NCBI GenBank assembly: GCA_008508345.1 | Contig: QNGE01003019.1 | Location: forward strand, 31,457-95,456 | Length of the DNA: 64,000 nucleotides | Source: Paragonimus westermani | Lineage: Eukaryota > Platyhelminthes > Trematoda > Plagiorchiida > Troglotrematidae | Reading direction: 5' to 3' | Part shown: positions 25,601 to 37,600 of the stretch, piece by piece | Numbering within the stretch: the first letter of the stretch is position 1 | Layout: every line of letters begins with the position of its first letter | Position numbers and translations under genes: made by a program | The notes under the pieces: model-generated | What the model saw: the letters and a program-made list of their open reading frames with translations, nothing else | What the model was told of the DNA's origin: nothing | Database searches by the model: none

Positions 25601-28600
25601 CCGAGGAACCGAGAAGAAAGGTGAAAAACCCTTAACGAAGCCCCCAACTGCATGCTGGCAATGCAGTGACCAGCATTTTGTGCGGTTCTGTCCATCCAAG
25701 CATCACAAATGCCTGAAGTGCAGAAGATTCGGACAACTCTGTCACCCAGAATTCCACCGTCGTTTTCGAGGAACCATCAGAAGAAACCGAAGAAACGAAG
25801 AGCAAGGCTGATATCCGTTTTGGCCACATTTAACCCCAGCTTCGCCGCACGCCGAAAGTACGTGTCGACAAATATTAACGGCAGTCCGGCACGCCAAAAG
25901 CTAGACATCGGTTCTGACATCACGCTGATCTCGTGACAAAAGTGGAAGAGTATTGGCCGTCCGGCGTACAAGAGAACATAACATTCAGCTCAGAGTGCAT
26001 CTGGAGAGAAACCGGCACTGATTGATGAGTTAGACTGTGATATTGAATGCGATTATGTCCATACAAGTGGCACAGTCTATCTTACAGAGCATTCGAAGTT
26101 GAATCTTCTTGGCTTGGATTGGATTGGATTGAACGTCCGAAACTGCTGGCAATGCCACTTAGCCAGTTGTGCAGACATGTTAAGTTGCCGGAAGGGAAAT
26201 CTCCAACTGAAGCTCTGATAGGACGCAGACTGCGAACATCGAATGATCCGCTATATCCTTCCGGGCCACCGGCAGCTAACAGGAATTTTCCTATGGAACA
26301 ACAGCTTAATAGAAAACATGGAGCTTAATTCCGTTCCTTCGACATTGGTCAACCGATAATGGCCAGAGATTACCGGGAGAAAAAGGTCACACGGACACCC
26401 GGGAGAATTCGAACACGTCGAGGCACAGTGCTATATGAAGTTTAAGTTGGCCCACACACATGGATACGACATGCTAACCAGATCAGGTCGTTTGGGGGAC
26501 AAACAGCCCGTCCGGATAGTCGAGGCCTGCCATTGGAATAGCTACTGGACAACGCCAGAGGTCAAACGGCACGCCAGAGACGCAGAACGTTGAAGTTCAA
26601 GAGCAGTCACCAAACGCTGTCAACACCTCGACGATGAGGCCGCACAAGGATCGTTATGATACCACTCCAAGTGAATCCTCAATCACATGCTTACGACCAA
26701 CGAGCTCAAAGGGGAGGTGTTAGGAGGCGCATCGTCTAACGAGACAGCCAGGACGCATCACGCTACATCGGTCGGCCGGCCCAGCTTGATGTGACGTGAT
26801 GTGTCCTGGCTGTCTCGTTGGGAGGTGCGCCTCCTAACAGTGTCGCTGCGATTTGTTACGATCGTTTACAGCCTAACATAACGAGGCATTCTTTAGGTCG
26901 TCCTCGGAGTAGTTCTTACATGAGGTAAACTTTTAAACACTAACGATTTAGGTCACACATTCTCGTCTATCTGCCCTCAGATAGTCGAAAACATCAAACC
27001 TGTCTGTAGAGAGGATATTTGGTTGTCACCCTCAGGTTACCTTTGAACATCAGTATTGCGGGAGGTATAATTGTCCGTGCGTATTGCGGAATTACGTCCA
27101 ATACAGATTGAACATCACTCAAAACTGATTGCAACTGTTACATTCCTATAGGCTTTTCAGCTATGCTTTTTTGAAAAGAAGCCCCTTTTTGAAAGCGCAT
27201 GTGACCAGTAAATCTATAAAGCTATGACGGTTGTGATCAATTGTGAGGGATGTGCAATCTGTACACCGGTATAATTGTTTGAAAAAAATCGCGTTAAGTA
27301 TGCAATATCTGATTAGTCTGTTCTGCCTAACTCGGGAACAGACCGCTAACAGTGATGACTCAATATGTCTGCAAATGTTACCTCACTTCAAACCGAAAGT
27401 GGTTTCGTGGACCGCATTAGTTACTACTGAAAAGATGTTCGATGATATGATTGGATGCCACAACAACCATAGTACACGTGTGTCACTGCGAAAGCGTGAC
27501 TTTCATAAGATTGTAATTTGATGACCACAATGTTTCCTAATTTAGTATGAAGTAATGATGATGGTTTGTGTACTACCGTCATTATCATCGACTTGGTATC
27601 GGACTCCTGACACTGAACTCGTCAGTTGTGAGAGTCGAGAAATCTACCAAATATTAAGATCCACTGTTCGACTGGAGCTAATCTTGTTCGGTTCTGAAGG
27701 CATCCACTTCCCAGTAATTGTTGTCTTTATGGAATTCGTTTAACGTCATCTGTCGTGGAAGACGGTTTGAATGTCAGACTATTAGCGCTGATTCAAGTGG
27801 AATATGCAAGAAACCATTTGTTAAGGTCGTCCGTTAACCAGTAAATATAGTTCAGGATTTGGGGCAACACTGTGGGTAAGATCTGTGGGGATATGTTTTT
27901 GTGTGTTAGATCAAAACAGACGACATTTGGGACACTCGGTAATGCTGAGAAACTCGAGGGTAGTACAGAAGACGGATATCTGAGTGAACGAAGTCTTCGG
28001 TTCAGGCATGTCGTGCCCATATAATTGTGTTGCGGATATCATGTAAGCGTGTGACATCTCTCAGCTTACGCCGCATTGTCTGACAACTGAGTTGGTCAAT
28101 AGTAATGCCACGGAACATTGAAAATCTTTGAAACTGTGTTACAACTGATTTGCTAGCTTCGTTTCGTACTTCCATACACTCATGGGGATGGGGGTGGGGA
28201 TAGAGAGTGTCTTAACATCAAAAGCAAGGTGCACACGTCATTTCTGGGATGTTAGATTTCTGTTCCATCAGACAGACGTATTCACAAGTTTACGCGGTAA
28301 CACACTTTTACTTTACATCGAGAGTCTCTCACTCACCGTGACAATACGAACGACAGTAAGTAACAACACCAATGAGAGGATGATGCCATATTCCACACAG
28401 CAAGTTCGAATGCTCTTTCAAGGATAATTCAGTTTGGTATGGATGGCCTTTACCTTGTGTAATGGACAGCGTTTCCAAATACGTGGTTGTGAGGACCCAG
28501 AAGGCACGACTTCGTTGGTACTGGTCTGGCGAAACGGGAGCGAGAACATATTGAGCATCTAGCACGGAGGTTATGCCGGCATAGAGGATTGCACGTAACA

Positions 28601-31600
28601 TCTGTTCATTGTATGTGGCTTGCTGTTCAGTGTCACAGAGGAACATCTCAGCTTGACACAAGTGAGCTCATAAAACGATGGCAGAGAATGGGTCGAATTG
28701 TTGAGTATATGGCTAACAGAAAAAGATAAGATGGATGTAAATTATGCTGGCGTTTCTCGTGTGATTGTATGACGCTGAAAATATTCATCCTATGAACGTT
28801 TTGAACAGATATCCCAATCAGTACCATTCCAGTTTCACTCCTTTCACTTGTCCACTGCTGGTTATGTACAACACTCAGTCCTACACTCTTACACTAAGAT
28901 GAACGAAACACGTGGACCGTATGTGCACTCACTTTTTCATGCATAGACTGCGATCTGACACCTTTTACTAGGTTGATTCCGATAATACTGTTATCCATTA
29001 CAGAAGTTCGGATAAGTCTGTTCACTTCTGGCGGACTTCGGCAAAAATCAAATGAGGCTCTCTTGTTTTTTCATTAGAACACAATTTTGATGCATATCAG
29101 ATCACTCGGTGTTTTCATCAACCCCACATTCGGCCACAACTGAACCCTAGTTATCGGTATAACAGCCTCAAACAATTCGAGACGTTCATCGGACGTGGAA
29201 GTATGCGGGTTACAAAATAATCTTTCTTTGCTAAGCAGAAATGCACGTTTACAACCCAAGTATAAGGTCGGCGGTCAATCAATAGGAGAATCATCAACAT
29301 ATGTGTTGAAACAGAATGACGACGATTTGTTAAATCTGTGCGAGCCGATTCAAGTTTACCATTACGTCACAAGTAGGTTATGCACCTAATAAGGCCAGCA
29401 GAGACAGTTTGATAAACGGGACGATTCTCTGAATGTCGAGACCGTTGAAACGACGGTCGAAACAACTGGAATCCATATGGTACTGAAGGAGATGTACGGA
29501 AGAGTACTTCCCTTTGAACTAGGATGTGAATGAACCGTATGTTCAACTAAATGAGCAAGACTCAACAAGACATGTGTATGTAGGTGTAAAATGTCGACAC
29601 ATAAATGGTGGAAAACGACCAGAATTTGAACTCTCTGAAATTAGTGAATGCACATAGTGAAGAGACGGATTACCATCACGGAGTTCAGAAAAGCCTTTGA
29701 ACCATGGAAATATAGTTATAAACAAGGCGAAAATGAAAGATAATCGTCACACTTTTTCAGATTATCAGTCTAGCATGTATGGTTTCAAGAAATGCAAACC
29801 TATGGCAACGAACGAAATGTGCCGTCTTTGGACAAATCCAATGTTCCCTAGTAAATTGCTGGCACGTACTATCCAAATGCAATAAGCAGTTCAACCATTC
29901 CAACAGATCTGTCTCATACCGAGAAAAACAAAACGTATTTTCCATGTATAACACTGCAACGACTGATTGATCATATGTTTACAATATTCTCATATTTCCC
30001 ATACATTCCCACTTTCTACAGAGCTTTTCAGTCTGATAGCTGATTCCTACGGTTGTGTGACAGAACAGCGTCTGAGTGTCCTTCTATACGAGTACACATT
30101 GATCGCACGAAATCTGGGTGAGGGGGGCTGGATCGGTAAGGAAGATTTCACTACTACGGTCAAATTGTGCTTCCGTGAAGTGAGTGCTTATTTTGTGGTC
30201 CATACAACGTGTTCCTGTGTAGAGCTTGATTGTTGACCTCAATTCTAACAGTTTTGCAGACTGAACACGTGTGACCCAGTGTTTTATAATAGGCAGTTTC
30301 GTTGTGAGCAGTATACTACTCACAAATAGTATATTACCCACAGGCGACATTCAGGAACAGGAGGACAAGCCCCGAACGCGAAGGACAAGAAGAGATTATC
30401 GGAACAGTGTAAAAGTTCTGTGTGAGAACTTTCACCAAGGTGAATGGCAACTTTCTGTCACCCAATGTATGTGAGTCCATGTCTGCCGTGCAATTGAGTG
30501 CACCCGTTTGTGGTTTAGTTTTTGACGTGACCTGTCCGGAAGTTTGCGCAATAAACGAACTCGCAAGCCATGCGTCTCTCATATATGCTGCAGCCAGCCT
30601 GTCTCGGAAGGTTTCGCTTCTTTCAAGGTTTGTTAGACGAGAGCACCACAGACGTTTCGAAATGATGGAATTTGTGGTTTGGTGTATGCTGAAGCATCGT
30701 TCAATTCATTCCCTTGAATTATGTAGTTGAGTGAGGCCGTGGGATTTCTTCGTGCATTTGTACAACCACATCTTCAGCATACAGAGTATTTATAGAAATT
30801 ACTGACTCGAATTTACGGTCGTTCCACATGCAAAACTGAGTATAACCACCCGATATATATAACTCGTATCATTTTCCATACAGCATGGGTTGAGATGCGA
30901 TCGGAATCATCTCACACAATACATCCTGTCATCGGCTCTTTCAAGATTATTTCGATTGTCCATTGTTTCACAGATTTACTTCGATAGACTGGATAACATT
31001 TTCTAGTCCCGACTCACTCAGTATGTTTACTTTTCGACAAACTCACCACGATTGACATCGTCTGTCTTGTCAAACTGATCAGGCAATCCGTACACCGTCT
31101 GCACTAGTCTAAGGATGAAGGTTTGGACAAAGTGGACGGGGTCATGCTCACGACTGTACCATCTTGGAAAGTTCACTTCATCATAGAAACGCATCGAAAA
31201 AGGAAACGCAATGTTTGCGACAAATATTTCAGTTACGTGACCATCACCAGACCACCAGCAATGAGCATCTCAAAAGCGGTCGATACCCAATAAATAGTGC
31301 TCACGTATTGATCGATGCCACATTTGATTGCTTCTATCACAAATTTCATAATCGTGGATGGATAGCAGTTTGTTCACACTACTGTTCAGCTGCCACATGA
31401 CCACGACATTGTGGATGAGAAGTAAAGTGTAGAGAATAAACCCGACTTAATCTTCCAAAACATTTACATATGAACTCGAGCGTTTGACATTAGTGTGCGT
31501 GCCTAGATTTCTCTGTATATTTCATCTGCACGTTCCCCGTTGCACTGTTTTGAGTGCCAACTTAACCAAACACCATTCAGACCATTCACACCATTCAGAC

Positions 31601-34600
31601 TGTTTTTTGTTTCGCTATTCATTACTCATTCACTCCGCACCGAACGACGGTCAGTTGTGATATCAACAATGAACTCAGTGTGGCATACAACCAGTGTATG
31701 ATGTTATCATTTAAGTTCATATATACTTAAAGCTACACGAGATGAACTTGCTCGACGTTTGCAATCGATCAACCCAATTCCGCCCTCGTGGTTTTGCCAT
31801 CGTTGGTGCCACAAGATGCGAGGAATTGAGGGCACATTTGATGGTCTATTACTTGAATACAGCTGGCGTCCTCCACTCTGAGCGGCCAAATACTCCAGAA
31901 GTATAGTAAGTAGTATTGCCATTGTTGATTTTTGGGAAAATCAATACGTAGAATATATGCTTCAACGTCACCATACACCACATTCATTTGCATACAACCG
32001 TGGTTCAAGCGCATCACGGTTGCTGCGATCGTAAATGTCCGGTTCTTGTTTGGAAAACACCATTTGGGACTGAAGTGTGCTCCAATTGTTTTTTGTGTTT
32101 TCCTCTGGCTACTTCGTTAGTGAGGTATATGCTCATACCTCACTATTGAGCAGTAATGTGAGCAGTATAATGCGATCGCTGGTCCTCATTACACTCCTAC
32201 TTCGCAAGGATTGTTCCCGCTGCAGCAAAAGTCGTTCCTGCTATCTTTGTTCTCTCAACGACCAGCGCACCGGCCTTGGTAATGTTGAGACACATGGTAT
32301 GCATTCTCTTCTGATCGGAATGTCGTATCATTTACACAGCTGGCTTCCGTGACCTCGATACAGATTCTTCTTATTCCTAATCAAATACACCTGAACCCAA
32401 TATTCCACCGCTACGTACTGTCCCCTCCATTTTGCCAGAACTGTCATAGATCCGAGTCTATTCTCATCTAGATTCTGTCGGTCTCTGTACTTAATCTCCG
32501 AAACAGGTGCAAGCGCTAGATCGATGTGATAACTGCAATCGACTGCTTCTCGTCAACCTCTTGAACGTTTTTCAGGTTGTGGTTAATTAATCTCCGGATT
32601 TTTCTAATTCATACCTGCTCATCCTTTGGTTTCTTCATAAACCAATCTCCTGGTCGACTGAAAGGTGTGGCAGGCTCAATACGTTAGCTCAAACGGGGAT
32701 TTTTCTGTTGTTTCTTGTAATGAACAGCGTAGCGTTTATTCCCAGCATTTTCTCTTTGGCGCCAACCACACCTTGATTGTGCGATTGTTTTTCTTACCGT
32801 CATTCCGTTTGATTGGCATGGTATGACGTTATGTGGCTTTTCCTGATGCCTAAAAGCCGCAAACAGTTCCGAAACTCCCCGCTTTCAAAGCAGGGGCGTT
32901 GGTCAGCCAATACAACACGCAGACACACGCACATACGTATCCATGCGCGTCAGTTACCAGGACAATCTAGTACGGACGAACAAGTCTTTCTGTATGCAAA
33001 CGGATGGCTTCCATTCGCTAATTGCTGCCACCTCCGCAAACCTAAGAAGCCTTCGCTTCTTTGTTGCGTAAAATGTCCGAAACGCTTTCTCCATGTTTAC
33101 TTGGGGTCGACAAGACAAAAGGTGTCGAGCGTTCGATGACACTGGTTCCTTGTGATTTGTCACATTCTGACTTGAGTCCGGCATTGTTCTATCCATGATC
33201 GCTTTGCGAACCCAAACTGGAATGTGTTCGTTCACCCGATATTGTAACTGCCGCTTCGTTCTGCCTATGTAGTTGGGCCGGCACTCACATTAGATGATGT
33301 AAGATCTAGCGTTAAGCGATTGCGGTGTTTTCAGAGGTGGTGATGAGCAACGTGACAAGTTGGGTTCCACAGAACATGCGTCCCATGGCCGCCGTGAGGC
33401 GGGTTTTCAACAGAGTGGCAGGGTCATATTACCCTTCTATGGCAAACGGAGTTGGGTAGTTTGGGATCCGTTGAACACCTCGGAGCAGCCGACTTTTGTT
33501 TGCTGAAGTTTGCCACGAATGATGATGAATAGTCCCTTTCTTCGAGTGTGTTTCTCAACAATGACATCTCTTTGGTTAGTGTTTCCCTTGAACGGATTCT
33601 TCTTGCGCGATAGACCAGAGTTCTCACCAGACTCCGTTTGTAGTGGATCGGCACAAACTATGAAAGTTCGGGTGTTGCCCATTCCAAATGTGTTCCCGAT
33701 AGACGGACCGCAGTACGGAGCCGTTGTTCTGGCGCTTCATTGGAATACCCAAAAACGTCAGGATTTCATCCTGGTCGTGCCCATTAGTGAAGCTAGATTT
33801 GGAATTCAGCCTGTTCATTGAATCGAGTATACCCGTTACCATCTCTTTCTTATCGGTAACTGTCAATACGTCATCAACATCACGCCGGTAGAAGTGAATC
33901 TGATTGATAACAGCGTCTGCGTTCTGCTCCAGGTGGGCAACCGAAAACATTGGCTAATAGCAGACCGGGTGAACTATTCGCACAAACACCATTTGATTTG
34001 TGTATAGCCAGTTACTTGGTAGTAGAACTTTATGTTTGTTGTGCATAGTAGGAGAAGCCGTTGTAGTTCAGACGTAAGTAATTTCATGTTCAATTGATGC
34101 GGGTCAATATACATATAAATTGTATTAACCGTTCGCATCAGAGGAACATTTGTAAACAAAGAAGCGATATCTAGACTAGCGACATGTTTGTTGTTGCAGT
34201 CCAAACAAACCATCGATTAAATCGATTCGCTCAAAGCTGTCTCTCACCGTTTTCCGAACCATTGATCGCTTTACTGGCTGAGGTGAGAAGATTGTCTCAA
34301 TAAGGCAACCGTTTGAGGTGTAGTTTCACACGAATGACAGAAAGTGGATAGTAGAATTTCAAACTGTCTAGTAATTAACAAGCAAGAGGTGGGAATTTAC
34401 TTGTTGAGGAGGAGGAACGGCAGTAATCAGTATGAGATTTGACGAGGTTTGAAATTTAGCTTCGATCCAAACTTATTAGATTAAAATGTGTTAATGTTTG
34501 TGGTTCCCAACCGACGTTGCCTTACTGACGCTCACACAATGAAAAGCTGCTCATCGAACGTTGCGCTTGATGTTTCTGCACGCTTCTGCGAATGTTGAGA

Positions 34601-37600
34601 GCTGACCAAGACATTGTAAAGAAGTGATTGACTTTGTGAGCATTTTGCGCACTATGTGCTCATTCAGCCATATGACCAACGGAATTGTGACAGTCTCCCG
34701 CTTTACTCCGAAGTACTGGGAGCAGATTGCAAATTCCAATCTGGACGGAACAGAGCTATGCAGGTTATCAGCCAGTGGTATTTTACTGTTCTGTAAGAAT
34801 GACTGGTGTACAAGAGTGTGTGTAACATACAAATAGTGAATGATTTACCCGTGTTTGTAACAGCCAGACCGATGTAGCGGGTAATCGTATTAGTGTATGC
34901 TGGTATTTTCGATTTGGTGTGGATAAAGAAATGCATCGTGAGTACGGTGTATGCGATGGAAGACTGAGTAGCAGCCAACTCAATCGAAATGAATACGTCG
35001 AGTAGACAGCTTGTCTAATAAGTTAGTTTTGAGGAGAACTCAAACGAATTGAGGATATTCATTGCAGAATACACAAGCTATCTTCAAAACTAAACTTCTT
35101 TACGTCTGAAGAGGTTAGAGTGGATGACTGCCTGAAATGAGGGGAACACTCCATAAGTATGATTACGGAGTTGCTGTTATCTATCCGTCAACATATAGCG
35201 TGGTGCTCTCAATGTTGGTGTTAGGATTCGTGTGGTGGTGAGCAGCGTGACCAATTGAGCTGCATAGAACGTGCACCGGATAGTTGTCATGAGATGGGTT
35301 TTAACCACTATAGTAATGTCATCATCCTCGTAAGGAAAACGAAGATAGCCATTCATTTTGGGAGTTGTTGAACACATGACGGCGTCTGACTTCTGTTTGC
35401 TGAATTTTGGCACGAATGCTGATGGATAGTCATTTTCTTTGGGCGTCGTTCTCAATAATGGCATCTCTTTGACCAGTGTTTCTCTCGAACAGACGTTTGT
35501 CTTGCACGAGAAAGGAGAGCCCGCAGTAGACCGTACTGTTACTGGGCTGGCACGAACTGTGAACGTCCAGGTGGTGTAAATGTTGAAGACACTTAACTCG
35601 TTCACCAAGCCCACCATTAGCCATTGTGGCTTGTTTACTGGCCAGACCGTCATTAAGTTTTCACAAAAAGGCTTTATGCTAAGCGGCTGCCTGGTTCAAT
35701 TTAGTGAGCTGTATCAATCGTTGGCGTAATGCTGTCGTTGTTAGTGATTATGTTATTCATACAAACAAGCAAAAACCCATCTCGTCTCTATGGATATGAA
35801 AGTGAGTTTTGATTAGTTACTGACCAGTTGAAGCATCTCTAAATTGCTCATAATAGCGATCCACTATACTTTCGTTCCCTTCATCATAACAGAATTCCAA
35901 GAGAAACTATCATGACAAACGACCGATCTGTGTATGCATTTTTCTGTTCTCTCTTCATGCAACCGCCTAAGAGGTCGTTTAATCGATTAAGTGAAAATCA
36001 TTCGTCGCGAGAATTCCATGATTTCCGTGAATTAGTTGCGATCATAACTGTTGATTGTCTAGTGAACTCCAATCATTTCCTTTTGACCACATAAGTGATT
36101 TTTGGACGTTCATCGCGTGAACTGATACCGATTACAGCTGTTTATCATTACGGAGATCCTACTTATCTTTATGTACGACCGTAGCCATGACTCTGAAGTT
36201 TGTGCAGAGAGTGGAACCTCCCTAGATTACAGTCGACCATGCTTAGCAGTTGAAACTTCTTTGGTGAAGCTGTAAGATGTCGCATAACCACCACTCTCTA
36301 CCGACTTGTTTTATAGTCCACCATCATAACCACCTTATTACTGAATATGTTGTAAGTTGACAGATTATAAAATCACGGAACTAATCTTTGTTTGTTATAT
36401 TGCCTCTCTGTTGACAACGATGAGTAGTATAGTTGAATATGTCCAACTTTTCATCTCAGGTACAAGAAATAGCCCGCCGTTCTGAGGTTCATGGAGGTGG
36501 CTCACCCTATGGGATTGATAAAAGCATCCCAGTCCGACACTTCTTCACGTGGTTGCGCACTGGACCTACCGTTTTTTTGTGGCTTCCTCTCTTAAATCGC
36601 GTCATGCTGGCAGAGCAAGCGGTGCACAATGTACGCTGCGGTGTTTGCCATCGTCAACCATTATCCGGACTAAGGTTTGTTATATTTCGTTAACTAATAT
36701 GTATGTTACTGCTTAATAGTTTGCTACGTTTTCTAGCTTAGAAAAGACCCTACTGTGGAATATCTGGGTTCTGGCTAGACCAGAACCGAACCAACGACAG
36801 AAACAGCGAGATGACCTTCACCGGCTGGACTACGAACCCAGGCCAAGAGGTTCTAAATTTCATATTTGGACTCAGTCACTCACGAAACCGCATCTGAACT
36901 ATTTAATCCATCGGAAGATACTTAGGCATAATTTCTTATGTAGTTCGCCGTGGAATCAGTCCACGTCACAGTTGAACATTGGATTTGCGTTACTGATAAG
37001 TGGTGCATATTTGCTAGCTATTTACAAACGCCCAGTAGTATGGAGAGAGCGCACGAAAAGTTTTTTGCTCTATTTACCTCGCAAAAACACTTCGCTTATT
37101 CTCATCAGGTACGTAGAATAGTCTGCCGGTTTCTATAACAAAGTTCAATGGACTTCCTGAATTCGAACAACGAAGTCAATAAACGCACACAGACGCCCAT
37201 ATACGCTTCAATGCGCGTAAGTTACAATGGCGATGTGGTATTGTTGAACAAGTCCCTGATAAACAGATTGAGAATAACACAACGTTAGGAGCAAGTTGTG
37301 ATAATCCCCGTTTCAACCACCTCGGGTGTTGTAATCGAAATCACGTTGACAAAACAAGTCTTCTCGCACACGGAAGATTGGTTCGCATCTACTGATTACG
37401 ACTACCTACACGGACAGCAGAAGCCTTGAATTTTCAGTTGTACAACGTGTCCTGGAGATATTGTCCAGGTTCAGTTGAGGTCACCATGTCAAAAAGTGCC
37501 GATCGATGGATCGGTCGATTACGCTTGTTCCTTGTAACTTCAGCTTCTGACCTGATTGGGACATAGCAGTATCCATGACTGGTTTACAGACCCAAACTGA

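Larger units (their letters stand above)
24660..26839 (+). mobile_element. Gypsy LTR retrotransposon, CsRn1-like, with most of pol deleted
   Basis: The left LTR starts TGTTAGGAGGCGCATC at 24660 and the right LTR starts with the same bases at 26718. A polypurine tract (aaaggggagg, 26708-26717) lies directly before the right LTR, and the right LTR ends GCGCCTCCTAACA at 26839. Flanking five-base sequences GAGTC (24655-24659) and GTGTC (26840-26844) may be a target-site duplication with one change. Inside are Gag, a protease remnant and the C-terminal end of integrase; reverse transcriptase, RNase H and the integrase core are missing. It lies in the same orientation as the host gene. Confidence 0.9.

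Noticed and set aside
28329..28661. 110-codon minus-strand frame as a possible nested gene.
   Set aside because: No recognisable domain, no splice or promoter context, and a length that chance allows in 64 kb.
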